Origin: Pseudobutyrivibrio sp. ACV-2
GTDB taxonomy: Bacteria; Bacillota; Clostridia; Lachnospirales; Lachnospiraceae
Assembly (NCBI RefSeq): GCF_900107545.1
Contig: NZ_FNQZ01000018.1
Span: forward strand, 1-51,829
Direction of reading: 5' to 3'
DNA length: 51,829 bases
The position numbers and the translations under genes were made by a program. This document shows, piece after piece, positions 24,742-34,084 of the stretch. The notes under the pieces were generated by a model, which saw nothing but the letters and a program-made list of their open reading frames with translations, made no database searches and was not told the origin of the DNA. Positions within the stretch are counted from its first letter, which is position 1, and every line of letters begins with the position of its first letter.

Positions 24742-26250
24742 ATGAGAATGTTGGGATTTTATATAGGAGGTCACGATAGTAGTGTTTCTCTATGTGACTC
24801 GGATGGAAAAATCAAATATTTTAAATTGGAAAGGATTATTCAATCAAAGCATAAAAAGGGGAATTTGGAGTGGATAAAAAAAATATGTGATGAAAATGAT
24901 TTTTGCCCTGAATTCGTCTGTTACTCTGATGGAAATAGAAATGGGTTAGGAATTTGTGATGAAGGCTTATTGTGGCAAGAAAAAGAACCTTTAGATGCTT
25001 TTTTAAATGCAAAAACTATATGCATTGATCATCATTATGCGCATATTCTTAGTGCATTTCCACTTATTCATAAAACTGTGGATTTTGGGATATGTGTAGA
25101 TGGAAGAGGAGATCACCAGATAAAATGTTCAGTCATTGAAAATCCGTATGATATTTATAAGAGTAAAATGATTTATCAAAATAAGAACGATGCGTATTGT
25201 TTAATGTTTAATGAAATTGGGAAGCTAATGCAGCTTGAAGGCGGAGAATTGGACTATGCAGGAAAAATAATGGGAGCTCATGCATATGGGAAAGCAAATC
25301 TTAGCTATATCGAAGAGTTAGAGGAATTTTCCAATAAATATGGGGTTTCAGAGACTCTCAAATTAAAATATGAAAACCACAATATAAAAGATTTGTGCAT
25401 GGAAAAGACAGAAAGGTTTTACGATTGGCTTGCATCGTATCATCAGTGGATAGAAAATCGAAAAATCTGTTTGTTTCGTGAAAATACAAAACCCAATTCA
25501 TCTATTGTATATGCAGGAGGTGGCGCACAAAATACGGTAATTAATGAACGATTATCAAAGAAGTTTAATTTAATTATCCCACCTCATTGTTATGATGGAG
25601 GAATATCTTTAGGCTGCATGAAGTTCTTGTCGAAATACTTGGATAAGAATATCTACATTGAAGAATTTCCTTTTTGTCAATGGGATCAGAATTTGGGTTA
25701 CGCATCAGCCAATTCTATAGATAAGGTTGTTGATCTGCTATCAAGTGGGAAAATTGTTGGGTGGTGTCAGGGAAGAAGTGAAATCGGGCCTAGAGCTTTA
25801 GGCCATCGCTCTATTCTGATGGATCCTACAATACCAAATGCCAAAGATATTCTTAATAAAAGAGTTAAAAAGCGAGAAAACTGGAGGCCATTTGCAGCTT
25901 CAATTTTGGAAGGGGATGTTAAACGTATTACTGGGGAATCAAGAAAATTAGAATATATGCTATATGCTGTTCAAGTGTTACCGGAATATCAGGGCAAGCT
26001 AAGGGGGGTTATTCATGTCGATGGTACATGCCGGTTTCAGTCTGTTAGCGATACGAAAGAATTGCATTCTTATTATGAGTTAATAAAGCATTTTAAAGAT
26101 AAAACTGGTGTTCCGGGAGTGATCAATACATCATATAATTCTTCTGGTATGCCAATAGCTAGTAGTAGAGATGATGTTATAAAGGCTTTTGATTCCCTGG
26201 ATTTGGATGCTTTATGCCTTGGTGATGAGGTGATAATCAGGAAGAGGTGA
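24742..26250 (+). CDS. NodU/CmcH/TobZ-type O-carbamoyltransferase
   Basis: A 502-aa carbamoyltransferase. The N-terminal Kae1-like domain begins MRMLGFYIGGHDSSVSL and has IDHHYAHILSAFPL (~residue 94, metal-binding HxxxH) and CVDGRGD. The C-terminal YrdC-like domain has GWCQGRSEIGPRALGHRSI (~residue 340) and NWRPFAASI. The family moves a carbamoyl group from carbamoyl phosphate through carbamoyl-AMP onto a hydroxyl of a sugar or antibiotic. First gene of the ten-gene cluster. The start is uncertain (ATG 24742 or 24748); ribosome site is poor. Confidence 0.88.
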   Translation: MRMLGFYIGGHDSSVSLCDSDGKIKYFKLERIIQSKHKKGNLEWIKKICDENDFCPEFVCYSDGNRNGLGICDEGLLWQEKEPLDAFLNAKTICIDHHYAHILSAFPLIHKTVDFGICVDGRGDHQIKCSVIENPYDIYKSKMIYQNKNDAYCLMFNEIGKLMQLEGGELDYAGKIMGAHAYGKANLSYIEELEEFSNKYGVSETLKLKYENHNIKDLCMEKTERFYDWLASYHQWIENRKICLFRENTKPNSSIVYAGGGAQNTVINERLSKKFNLIIPPHCYDGGISLGCMKFLSKYLDKNIYIEEFPFCQWDQNLGYASANSIDKVVDLLSSGKIVGWCQGRSEIGPRALGHRSILMDPTIPNAKDILNKRVKKRENWRPFAASILEGDVKRITGESRKLEYMLYAVQVLPEYQGKLRGVIHVDGTCRFQSVSDTKELHSYYELIKHFKDKTGVPGVINTSYNSSGMPIASSRDDVIKAFDSLDLDALCLGDEVIIRKR

Positions 26251-26251
26251 A

Positions 26252-26956
26252 ATGGAAGAATTCTTGTGCGAAAGGCGAACAACCATTAGTTATAGGGATG
26301 GCGATATCTTCCGAAAGTATTACAAGTATCTTGGAAAGGAAGATGTTCTTTTGGAGCAGGATTTTTCAAGACTTGCTCAAGAAAGCGGAATTAACTGTCC
26401 AGTTTTTTTGTCATGGGGATATTGTGTCGAAAAAGAGATGTTCTACAGTGAATTCAGATTTGTTGAGATAGAACCTATAAACAGTCACAGAGTGAATAAA
26501 ACTATTCTTTTAGAAGCTCTTGATTATTTAAATAAAATGCCGTCTAGCAATAATCAGACGCATAAAAGAGATAAGCCCTATGAGCAAGATTTGCTTTCGA
26601 TTGTTACATATATACCATTTGATAAACGCAGCGAATATAACAAATTAGTACGGCAACTCCTATATAGGAAAAGTGACGTGATGATTCATGGAGATTATTC
26701 CTTTGAAAATATCGGGTGGGATGTCATACACAATAAAATAATAGTTTTTGATTTCCAAAATTCGGGATATGGGGTCAATGACTGGGATAGAGCCTATTTG
26801 TTGTCTTCTATATCAAATTTTAGTCTTGTATCTTCGTTGCCAACTCCAGATATCGATATGATGAAGATAATATCGGCACTGAGGTATGGAAGGGCAATTA
26901 GAAAAAGTTATGATGTAGAGGACAGAAAGAAGATATATGAATACTGGTGGAAATAA
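26252..26956 (+). CDS. APH-like small-molecule kinase
   Basis: A 234-aa protein of the aminoglycoside-phosphotransferase/choline-kinase fold. HGDYSFENIGWD (~residues 145-156) is the catalytic loop HGDxxxxN, and IVFDFQNSGYGVNDWDRA (~163-180) holds the metal-binding Asp. The N-terminal lobe is short. It likely phosphorylates a sugar or other hydroxyl. ATG lies two bases after the carbamoyltransferase stop, with AGGAAGAGG as ribosome site inside that gene. Confidence 0.75.
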   Translation: MEEFLCERRTTISYRDGDIFRKYYKYLGKEDVLLEQDFSRLAQESGINCPVFLSWGYCVEKEMFYSEFRFVEIEPINSHRVNKTILLEALDYLNKMPSSNNQTHKRDKPYEQDLLSIVTYIPFDKRSEYNKLVRQLLYRKSDVMIHGDYSFENIGWDVIHNKIIVFDFQNSGYGVNDWDRAYLLSSISNFSLVSSLPTPDIDMMKIISALRYGRAIRKSYDVEDRKKIYEYWWK

Positions 26957-28817
26957 AAAAATTGCTTTATTTGTTGGAGGCAATGACAATGCAATCGGTG
27001 GAATGGAGACGCATGCAAAGTATTTTTGTAGATATTTTAAGAAGATTGGGCTGTTGAACTGTGTAGTAAGAAAAGAAGATATTTTTGATATTGTTCATGA
27101 CAGAAAACAAGAATATTCTTCGTATGAAGAAATGACAACAATTCTTAGGTATCTAGACATTGGTGTTTTCTTTTTTAATGATGGTCATTGGATTGAGAAA
27201 TTCAGTACATTACGCAAAGACTTTTCCTCTTGTGTAATGATTATGCGTTCTGGAGGAAATGAATTCATGAAAGCTCCAGTTACGAATATGTCTCTACCAA
27301 TCTTTGAAAGGCAGCAAATATGGGCAAGAGAGCTAAATAAACTTGATTATGTGATCTCTAATAGTTCGTATTCGACGCATAGAATGATAAGCATCGGAAT
27401 TATGAAAGAAAAAATAGTGATGGTTCGCGGTGGGGTAGATACAGAATTGTGCAGAAGTTATGCACGTATTAAGCTTGAATTACATAGAGAATTAGCAAAT
27501 AAACATAAGATTGAACCAAGTGCTTGCTTGCTAGGTATTGTTTCAAGGTTTGAAAAGTTTAAAGGTATTGAGCAGACAATCGAAGCATTAAGCTACGCTA
27601 GCGATGTTAAATGGCATTTGTTTATTGCTGGTTCAGGACCAGAAAAAAATAATATTTTAATACATCTAAATAAATGGTTGAAACCAGACCAATATACATT
27701 TTTGGGGCAGTTAGACATAGAGCAATCTATGAAGCTTATTGCATCGGTGGATTTCCTCATAAATATGAGTTTAGAGTATGAACGAGAAAGTGGTATGAAT
27801 ACGTATGTACATACTGAAACCATGGGCAGAAGCATGATGGAAGCTGTTTGTTGTGGGACACCTGTAATAGCAACAAAAGTAGGAGGTATACCGGAACTTT
27901 TTGAGGAGCAAGGGAAAATAGGTGTTATTGTAGCGAACAATAAGTTTTTGGCAAAGGAACTAGAAGTTGCAATTAAGAGAAATTATGTTGTTTCTGCGCA
28001 ACAAATCGAAAAATACGATTGGTCTTACATTTTTAATAATATATATCAGCATTTGATGAATATTGAGGAAAAGGTCGTCCATAAGACTAATTTGGTGGTC
28101 GATTTAGAAGGGTCTATTATTCATGATTTTTGTGATGTGGAGACAAATAAGCAGAATTTTTTAGAAATACTGCAATTATCAAATATATGCAATGTGATAA
28201 TAAATACAGCTGGAGAGCTGGACGATATTTTTAAACATTACCCGTATGTAAATGATTATGTAGATAAGATAGTGATTATTGCTAATTGTGGAAGAAAAGT
28301 ATTGTTGTATGGGGATAGATTTCTTTTTTGGGAGAAATATTATGAAAGCTTGTATGCTCCAAATGAAAAGATTATAGAACAAATAAGAGAGTATATTGAG
28401 CGCGAAGGTATCAAGGTTACCAAGATCAGTAAGGTGGACAAGTTGTATATTAACTTTAAAGCGGATGGTATTGGTGAAGATATTACTAATAAGATAAATG
28501 CACTTTTAAAAGATACTCCATATAAAGTATGCAACAATAATAGCAATATCAAACTTATATCTGAAGAAATAGAAAAAGGAAACACCTTAAGGTTTATTTG
28601 CAAACACGTTCTAAAAACGGATAAAAGCATTGGTATAGGAAACGGAGTTTTAGACATGTCATTCTTGAATCAGTGCCAAAAGGCATATTTTATAAATCCA
28701 AAAGGAATTAGTGCTAATTATATAGGCGTTGAAGTTCGTAACCCACTGAATATGCGGGATTTTCTTGGGGTATTGCAGAATGAAGTTAAAAAAGAAAGTT
28801 CTTTTTGTAACAGCTAA
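26937..28817 (+). CDS. GT4 glycosyltransferase fused to a HAD-like domain
   Basis: A 626-aa fusion. Residues 1-375 are a GT-B/GT4 transferase: GGNDNAIGGMETHAKY at the start, LGIVSRFEKFKGIEQTIEAL, IAGSGPE and MMEAVCCGTPVIATKVGGIPEL (donor-nucleotide site). From ~385 on is a HAD-like domain: VVDLEGSII (DxDGT motif with Glu in place of the second Asp), VIINTAGEL and GIGNGVLDMSFL (degenerate GDGxND). Loss of key acids suggests the HAD part binds rather than dephosphorylates, or is altered in activity. Start overlaps the kinase end by 20 bases. Confidence 0.75.
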   Translation: MNTGGNKKIALFVGGNDNAIGGMETHAKYFCRYFKKIGLLNCVVRKEDIFDIVHDRKQEYSSYEEMTTILRYLDIGVFFFNDGHWIEKFSTLRKDFSSCVMIMRSGGNEFMKAPVTNMSLPIFERQQIWARELNKLDYVISNSSYSTHRMISIGIMKEKIVMVRGGVDTELCRSYARIKLELHRELANKHKIEPSACLLGIVSRFEKFKGIEQTIEALSYASDVKWHLFIAGSGPEKNNILIHLNKWLKPDQYTFLGQLDIEQSMKLIASVDFLINMSLEYERESGMNTYVHTETMGRSMMEAVCCGTPVIATKVGGIPELFEEQGKIGVIVANNKFLAKELEVAIKRNYVVSAQQIEKYDWSYIFNNIYQHLMNIEEKVVHKTNLVVDLEGSIIHDFCDVETNKQNFLEILQLSNICNVIINTAGELDDIFKHYPYVNDYVDKIVIIANCGRKVLLYGDRFLFWEKYYESLYAPNEKIIEQIREYIEREGIKVTKISKVDKLYINFKADGIGEDITNKINALLKDTPYKVCNNNSNIKLISEEIEKGNTLRFICKHVLKTDKSIGIGNGVLDMSFLNQCQKAYFINPKGISANYIGVEVRNPLNMRDFLGVLQNEVKKESSFCNS

Positions 28818-29961
28818 ATGGCCATACATAACAAGTAGTACGGATGGTGGAGATTCAACAACAAAAGAAATCATTCGCTCTTTAAAGAGGGATTATGTTT
28901 TGGACATGCTTTGCTTCAGAAATGATATAGATGAACATGCTGAAATAGAGGGAGTAAAGCATCTATATTTTTATTTTGATGATTTTGCGCAATTTAAAAA
29001 CTATCAATTACATAGCGAAGACAAATTTCTTATAAGAATAGCTCAGTCCAAAATTGCAAAGAGGGAAATAAAAAAAGTATATCAGAACTATGATTTTATT
29101 GTGGTACAGCATGCCATGTTCATTTTGGATATGGAGGAAGAAAAGAATCTGTTAGATAAAATAGTACTTTATCCAATGTTCACAGGTAGTTCTTATCTGA
29201 AGAGTGGAGATAAGGTTCCTGATATATATATTGATTGTGAAAAAAACGTACTTCGTCTGGTCAGACTTATTGTCTCTCCGAGTAATGTTGAAAAAAATAT
29301 GCTGCTTCATGACTACGGAGTTGATGAAGAAAAAATAATAGTAGCCCCTCGGTCGGTAGATTTTACATATCAAGTAAGGAAAGCTAAACAGAAAACAAGG
29401 ATAAGATTATTATATATTGCCTCAGTTAGAACACAAAAAAATCACTTAGATGCGATGAAATTAATAAAAATCATTATTAGTAAAGGTGTTGATGCTGAGT
29501 TGCATTGTGTTGGAGCTATCCAAGACAATGTTATTTTTTTAGAATGCATAGATTTTTTGAGGGAAAATGATCTGGTTGATCATGTGGTTTTTCATGGAAA
29601 CAAGTCACATGAGCAGATAGAGGAAATTATGCAGAACTGCGATATTAATATTTCGGTTTCAAAGTGGGAAACATTTGGTCGAGGTGTGTACGAAGGCATG
29701 GCTTTTGGGTTGCCTACTGTGGTAATAGATAAGCTTAAATGCGTGACACAGGCCGAAAATATTGGAATATATCCTATAGTGGTAAGTTCTATAGCTGAAA
29801 TGGGGGATGCGATTATTGAGCTTTTTTTCAATATAGAGAAGTATGAAGAGGAATCAAAAAAGGGAGAAATATTGAGCTCTCTTTTAAGTGTAACTAAATT
29901 AGACAGATTTATTAGAAAACAATATTATGAGGTATTTGGCACATGGGATGCTACAAAATAG
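28780..29961 (+). CDS. GT4-like glycosyltransferase
   Basis: A 393-aa GT-B protein. MKLKKKVLFVTAKWPYITSSTDGGDSTTKEI fits an N-terminal acceptor domain; LLYIASVRTQKNHLDAMKLI and NISVSKWETFGRGVYEGMAFGLPTVV carry the C-terminal donor-site Glu-rich motif. ATG 28780 overlaps the previous gene by 38 bases, with GGGGT upstream. It probably adds one sugar in the cluster's glycan. Confidence 0.78.
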   Translation: MKLKKKVLFVTAKWPYITSSTDGGDSTTKEIIRSLKRDYVLDMLCFRNDIDEHAEIEGVKHLYFYFDDFAQFKNYQLHSEDKFLIRIAQSKIAKREIKKVYQNYDFIVVQHAMFILDMEEEKNLLDKIVLYPMFTGSSYLKSGDKVPDIYIDCEKNVLRLVRLIVSPSNVEKNMLLHDYGVDEEKIIVAPRSVDFTYQVRKAKQKTRIRLLYIASVRTQKNHLDAMKLIKIIISKGVDAELHCVGAIQDNVIFLECIDFLRENDLVDHVVFHGNKSHEQIEEIMQNCDINISVSKWETFGRGVYEGMAFGLPTVVIDKLKCVTQAENIGIYPIVVSSIAEMGDAIIELFFNIEKYEEESKKGEILSSLLSVTKLDRFIRKQYYEVFGTWDATK

Positions 29962-31394
29962 TAAGTGATGAAAATAGCGAGATGTCTAAAGGAAATTCTA
30001 CGAAAAACCTTTTTGCTAGAAGAGATTTTGAAGGTGTAGCAGCTGAGCTAGAAAAAGAAAACAATGATGATGAGACTTTTTATATAAACAAAGCATTAAT
30101 ATGTCATATCCTTGGTAATTATGATGTGGCAAATGAATATTATGAAAAAATCAAAAATAATGATATGGGCTATGTTAATTATCTTGCAAGGTGTCATAGA
30201 TACTTTGATTACAAAAAACTGAGTGAAACTGATTTCGCTCAAAATCAGTACAGGTTAGCAATGGAAAATAATAATTTCAATTATATTGTTTCAACAAATG
30301 GAATTGAATCAATAGATAAAAGGGAGATGCAACATACAATTTATACTGAGCGAATTTTGAATGATTTGTATATGAAAATGGGAAGGCCATTATTGCATAA
30401 GCAGAACGATATTCTTAAAAAGCAGTTTTTGGAAACTGTTGAAATCCAGGAAAAGAAGGTGGTATTTAATAAGAAAAAAAGGGTTGGATTATTTGTAACC
30501 GATATACAACGCCATAAAGATTCAGCGATGATTTATGAATTAGTAGATTGCCTAAAAGACTATTTTGAACTGGTAATTTACTTTAATAATATTTTTGCTA
30601 ACAAATTAGTGAAGTATTTTGAGGGGATATGTACTGTAAGTCATGTAATTAATCTTTATTATGAGGAAATCAATAATCTTATATACGACGATAGTATAGA
30701 TGTCTTAATTGATTTGGGAGAATTGGGCTTAAGAAACAATAATATTGCATTAAGTATGCTGGAAAACTGTATTTCATTGCATGAGTTGCTTGATTTATTT
30801 CCGATATTATTGGAAACAGAATCCTACTATCCTCCTGAAGGTCCGGTTAGCAAAGAAGACTTTTCGTGTGTAATCGGTGATCTTCGGTGTTTGGGGAGCG
30901 AGAAATTAATTGATATTCAATCTAAGATAGAAGGGAATATTGAATTTGAAAGTCATTCTTTGGATGAAGATGTTTTTATGGATTATTTTGAGCAGAAATT
31001 ATTATCTCTTGGCAGTGATATGAGCCGGATTAGTCTTACTCCTGGAATATTACCATTTTCAAAATATATGGATCACATCAGATGCTGCAAGAATATAATA
31101 TTGACTGATGGAATATCTTATGTTGAATTATCAGAAGCATTAAAAAGTCGTACAAATATTTTGCTTATGTCAAAAAATCCGTTAATTAGAAAGGTCTATG
31201 AAACATATTGTGGAGAAAAAAATATAGACGGTATAAGTATTAAGCAAAGCTTGATACAGTACATTGACACATGTGGTGATTCTAGACTATACAAAATAAA
31301 AAATAAAAAGTCACGCATTGCATATTTCGAAAATGGTAAGGAAATAACAATAAGTAATACCTGCAATGGAGATGTTGTTTTATTAGGAGAATAG
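29943..31394 (+). CDS. TPR-like protein with degenerate GT41/SPINDLY-like domain
   Basis: A 483-aa protein. Residues ~20-85 look like one to two TPR-type helical hairpins (FEGVAAELEKENNDDETFYINKAL, GNYDVANEYYEKI). From ~178, KRVGLFVTDIQRHKDSAMIYELVDCL and SIDVLIDLGELGLRNNNIALSML resemble the GT-B domain of bacterial O-GlcNAc-transferase-like (SPINDLY) proteins, but the match is weak. ATG 29943 (GAGGT nine bases upstream) overlaps the previous gene; ATG 29982 is an alternative. It may be a protein glycosyltransferase. Confidence 0.45.
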   Translation: MGCYKIVSDENSEMSKGNSTKNLFARRDFEGVAAELEKENNDDETFYINKALICHILGNYDVANEYYEKIKNNDMGYVNYLARCHRYFDYKKLSETDFAQNQYRLAMENNNFNYIVSTNGIESIDKREMQHTIYTERILNDLYMKMGRPLLHKQNDILKKQFLETVEIQEKKVVFNKKKRVGLFVTDIQRHKDSAMIYELVDCLKDYFELVIYFNNIFANKLVKYFEGICTVSHVINLYYEEINNLIYDDSIDVLIDLGELGLRNNNIALSMLENCISLHELLDLFPILLETESYYPPEGPVSKEDFSCVIGDLRCLGSEKLIDIQSKIEGNIEFESHSLDEDVFMDYFEQKLLSLGSDMSRISLTPGILPFSKYMDHIRCCKNIILTDGISYVELSEALKSRTNILLMSKNPLIRKVYETYCGEKNIDGISIKQSLIQYIDTCGDSRLYKIKNKKSRIAYFENGKEITISNTCNGDVVLLGE

Positions 31395-31398
31395 TAAT

Positions 31399-32529
31399 GT
31401 GAAGAGCGTTTTAGTATTAGGTAATAACTTTACAGGTGCATATGGGTCATTGAGTTGTTTTGTTAAAGAAATAAGCATGGCTCTAAAGGAAATGAATCAT
31501 AATATATTGATAGCAAATTCTGTCTCTGAAGCAGTAGAGGCATATGACAAAAATGACATTGAATTTTCAATCGGGATAGGTAAATATTTATATTTCTGTA
31601 AAGAAAAACCATTATATGATGTGTATCATAAACTCCATTATCAGTGGATTATTGATAATCCATTAAAAATGGAAATAGATAATGCAAGTATTTATATAAA
31701 ATATATTCTGATTGATAGGCTGTTTCTATGCTGTATGGGGAAACTAAAAAATCGAGTTATATACTTACCAATAGGAATACCTAATACTGATGTGAAAAAA
31801 AATATTGAGAAAAAGTATGGAATAGTATTTTCAGGGCAAATTAAAGATAGTAACACTATTTTTGAAGAAATAAATGCGAGTGTTTGCAAACATGAAATTA
31901 TGAAAGTGCTAGAACCGCTGACTTCTAACTTGGATTTGTTATATATTCCAGTACTAGAGAAGCATATTAAAAAGCTCTCACAATCAAATAAAAAAACAGT
32001 TTTTGCTTATACAAATTCTTTTTTACGAGCCTATAAAAGGGAAAAAGTGCTAAATGCCATTAAGGACATACCAGTAATTATCATTGGAGAGAATAGTAGT
32101 AGGTCTTTATTAAATAGCAGAAACATTACAATGCTAGGAAAAGTACCTTACTATACAGCTTTTGAGATAATGGGACAATATCAGTTTTGTCTAAATATTG
32201 AGCCTAATTTTTCTTGTGGATTTCATGACAGGATATTACGTTCGGCTGACCAAGGGAATGTAGTTGTCACAAATTATAATAAGATTAATTCGGAAATTTT
32301 AGGTAATGATGCAATTTATTATAGTTATTCAGCCCTTGAAAAGATAACTGATCAAATATTTAATATACAGCCAAAAGAATTGACTGAAATGGGGAACAGG
32401 TTGTCAGAGAAAGTCTCAGACTATTTTTCTTGGGATAAAATTCTTGATTTTTTGTTACGTGATTATGGAGGTGCAGTGGATAATGGCGAGAATAGATTAT
32501 TTAGAATTTTGGGCAACAAAGCACTGTAA
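31399..32529 (+). CDS. CgeB-like / Glyco_trans_1_2 glycosyltransferase
   Basis: A 376-aa protein starting at GTG 31399 (MKSVLVLGNNFTGAYGSL). The C-terminal half reads AFEIMGQYQFCLNIEPNFSCGFHDRILRSADQGNVVVTN, the region that in CgeB-type GT-B enzymes (spore-maturation and glycan clusters) binds the donor, with a 'HDR' as in 'xERxFE'. The N-terminal half is less recognisable. It follows the previous stop by four bases. Confidence 0.65.
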   Translation: MKSVLVLGNNFTGAYGSLSCFVKEISMALKEMNHNILIANSVSEAVEAYDKNDIEFSIGIGKYLYFCKEKPLYDVYHKLHYQWIIDNPLKMEIDNASIYIKYILIDRLFLCCMGKLKNRVIYLPIGIPNTDVKKNIEKKYGIVFSGQIKDSNTIFEEINASVCKHEIMKVLEPLTSNLDLLYIPVLEKHIKKLSQSNKKTVFAYTNSFLRAYKREKVLNAIKDIPVIIIGENSSRSLLNSRNITMLGKVPYYTAFEIMGQYQFCLNIEPNFSCGFHDRILRSADQGNVVVTNYNKINSEILGNDAIYYSYSALEKITDQIFNIQPKELTEMGNRLSEKVSDYFSWDKILDFLLRDYGGAVDNGENRLFRILGNKAL

Positions 32530-33244
32530 CCTAAATTGTAAGGGATGTTCTTCATGTTCCCCGATACAGGAGAAATGGAACATAGATATTGAGGTATTAA
32601 AACAAGATCTGAACAGATTGAAGGCATTAAAAATATTGATTGACAATATCAATATTCTAGGTGGGGAGCCGTTACTACACCCACATATCGCGGATATTCT
32701 TAATGCAGTTAAACACATATTTCCAAATTGCAATTTGGGGTTATTAACAAATGGCTTGCTAATAAAAAATATGGATAACGATTTTTGGAATTCGTGCGTA
32801 GAAAACAACGTTATTCTTAAAATTACATGCTTTCCGGTGTTCTCTGAAGATGATATAGAGCAAATTGTACATTTGCTTGAGATGAATGGGATTAAGTACC
32901 AATTAACAAGAAAAATCAGATTCAACAAGATACTAATTGAAAATAATCCAAGTAAAATGGAAGACATCCTTCTGGCTTGCGGATGCAATCATGCGTATAA
33001 CCTTTATGGGGGATATGTATCTAGATGCACTGTCCCGATGATTACAGAAAAATTTAATAGCAAATTTGGTACTAATTTGAACACAGAAGGAAAATTGAAT
33101 ATTTATGATGCAACTGCGGAAGAAATCATAGATTTTTTGATGACTCCAAATAATTCATGTTTAAATTGCTCTGCATTCCCGCAGAAAGTAGCATGGTCAC
33201 AAGCAGGGGAGTATCCATCAAAAGATGACTGGCTTATAGGGTGA
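32483..33244 (+). CDS. Radical SAM enzyme
   Basis: A 253-aa radical SAM protein. Cys15, Cys19 and Cys22 in CNLNCKGC form the CxxxCxxC cluster site, and NILGGEPLLHP is the GGEP SAM-binding strand. Further cysteines near the C-terminus (ACGCNHAYNLY, SRCTVPM, CLNCSAF) could ligate an auxiliary cluster, as in SPASM/twitch enzymes. ATG 32483 follows GGAGGTG and overlaps the previous gene by 47 bases. It could modify a sugar or a peptide; its LRR neighbour is a possible partner. Confidence 0.85.
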   Translation: MARIDYLEFWATKHCNLNCKGCSSCSPIQEKWNIDIEVLKQDLNRLKALKILIDNINILGGEPLLHPHIADILNAVKHIFPNCNLGLLTNGLLIKNMDNDFWNSCVENNVILKITCFPVFSEDDIEQIVHLLEMNGIKYQLTRKIRFNKILIENNPSKMEDILLACGCNHAYNLYGGYVSRCTVPMITEKFNSKFGTNLNTEGKLNIYDATAEEIIDFLMTPNNSCLNCSAFPQKVAWSQAGEYPSKDDWLIG

Positions 33245-34080
33245 CAAATATGGATTTCAAATATTTATGTGATGAACAGGGGGTTTCCATTACAAAGTGG
33301 TTAGGTGATAGTGAGGAAGCATATATTCCTAAGGAAGTTGATGGAAGACCTGTAATAAGGATTGCGGAGTATGCATTTTCTGACAATGTGTCTGTGAAAA
33401 ACGTCATTGTTGATGCGAATTTGATTGAGATTGCTGATTTTTCATTTCAATTTTGTGAAACGCTGGAAAGCATAAATCTGCCTCAAACAATCAGACATAT
33501 TGGTCAATCAGCTTTTGAAGGGTGCATAAGTTTAAAGGAAATTATTATTCCACCGGTTAAATGTATTAGCAAATCGACATTTGAAGAGTGTAGTTCGTTA
33601 ACAAGAGTAGAAATACCAAATAGCGTAGAAATAATAGATGAGCGAGCGTTTGAGTTTTGCTTGAATCTTCGAGAGGTTACAATGCATGAAGGAATCCTTG
33701 AAATCCGAAATGGGGCCTTCTTTTGCTGTCGAAGATTAAAACAATTTTTTATGCCGGATAGTGTGGTTAAAACAGGCAAGGAGATAATGCTTGGTTGTAG
33801 AAAGCTGGAAACAGTCCATTTGTCAAACTCTTTAAAAAGAATAGAAGTTGGATTACTGGCAAGATGTAGAAATCTGAAGGAAATTGAAATACCAGATAAT
33901 GTAGAAATTATATGCAACGGAGCATTTGCAGAGTGCAGCGCTTGTACAAATTTTATTTTAGATAACAAAAATATAAGGATTGGTGTTCGGGTCTTTGAGG
34001 GGTGTAATGGTTTGTTAAACAATAAATTCTTTGTGGAAAGCATGAAGAAACATTTGGTGAATGAAAAAGGGGAGAAATAA
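33241..34080 (+). CDS. LRR_5 (BspA-like) leucine-rich repeat protein, cytoplasmic
   Basis: A 279-aa protein of about nine BspA-type repeats with the recurrent pattern 'I...AF..C..L..I.IP..V..I' (for example IGQSAFEGCISLKEIIIPP, and IDERAFEFCLNLREVTMHE). It lacks the signal peptide and anchor usual for surface BspA proteins. The GTG start 33241 shares GTGA with the stop of the radical SAM gene. Being coupled within the cluster, it may be a scaffold or a target of the modifying enzymes. Confidence 0.8.
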   Translation: MTNMDFKYLCDEQGVSITKWLGDSEEAYIPKEVDGRPVIRIAEYAFSDNVSVKNVIVDANLIEIADFSFQFCETLESINLPQTIRHIGQSAFEGCISLKEIIIPPVKCISKSTFEECSSLTRVEIPNSVEIIDERAFEFCLNLREVTMHEGILEIRNGAFFCCRRLKQFFMPDSVVKTGKEIMLGCRKLETVHLSNSLKRIEVGLLARCRNLKEIEIPDNVEIICNGAFAECSACTNFILDNKNIRIGVRVFEGCNGLLNNKFFVESMKKHLVNEKGEK

Positions 34081-34084
34081 ATTT

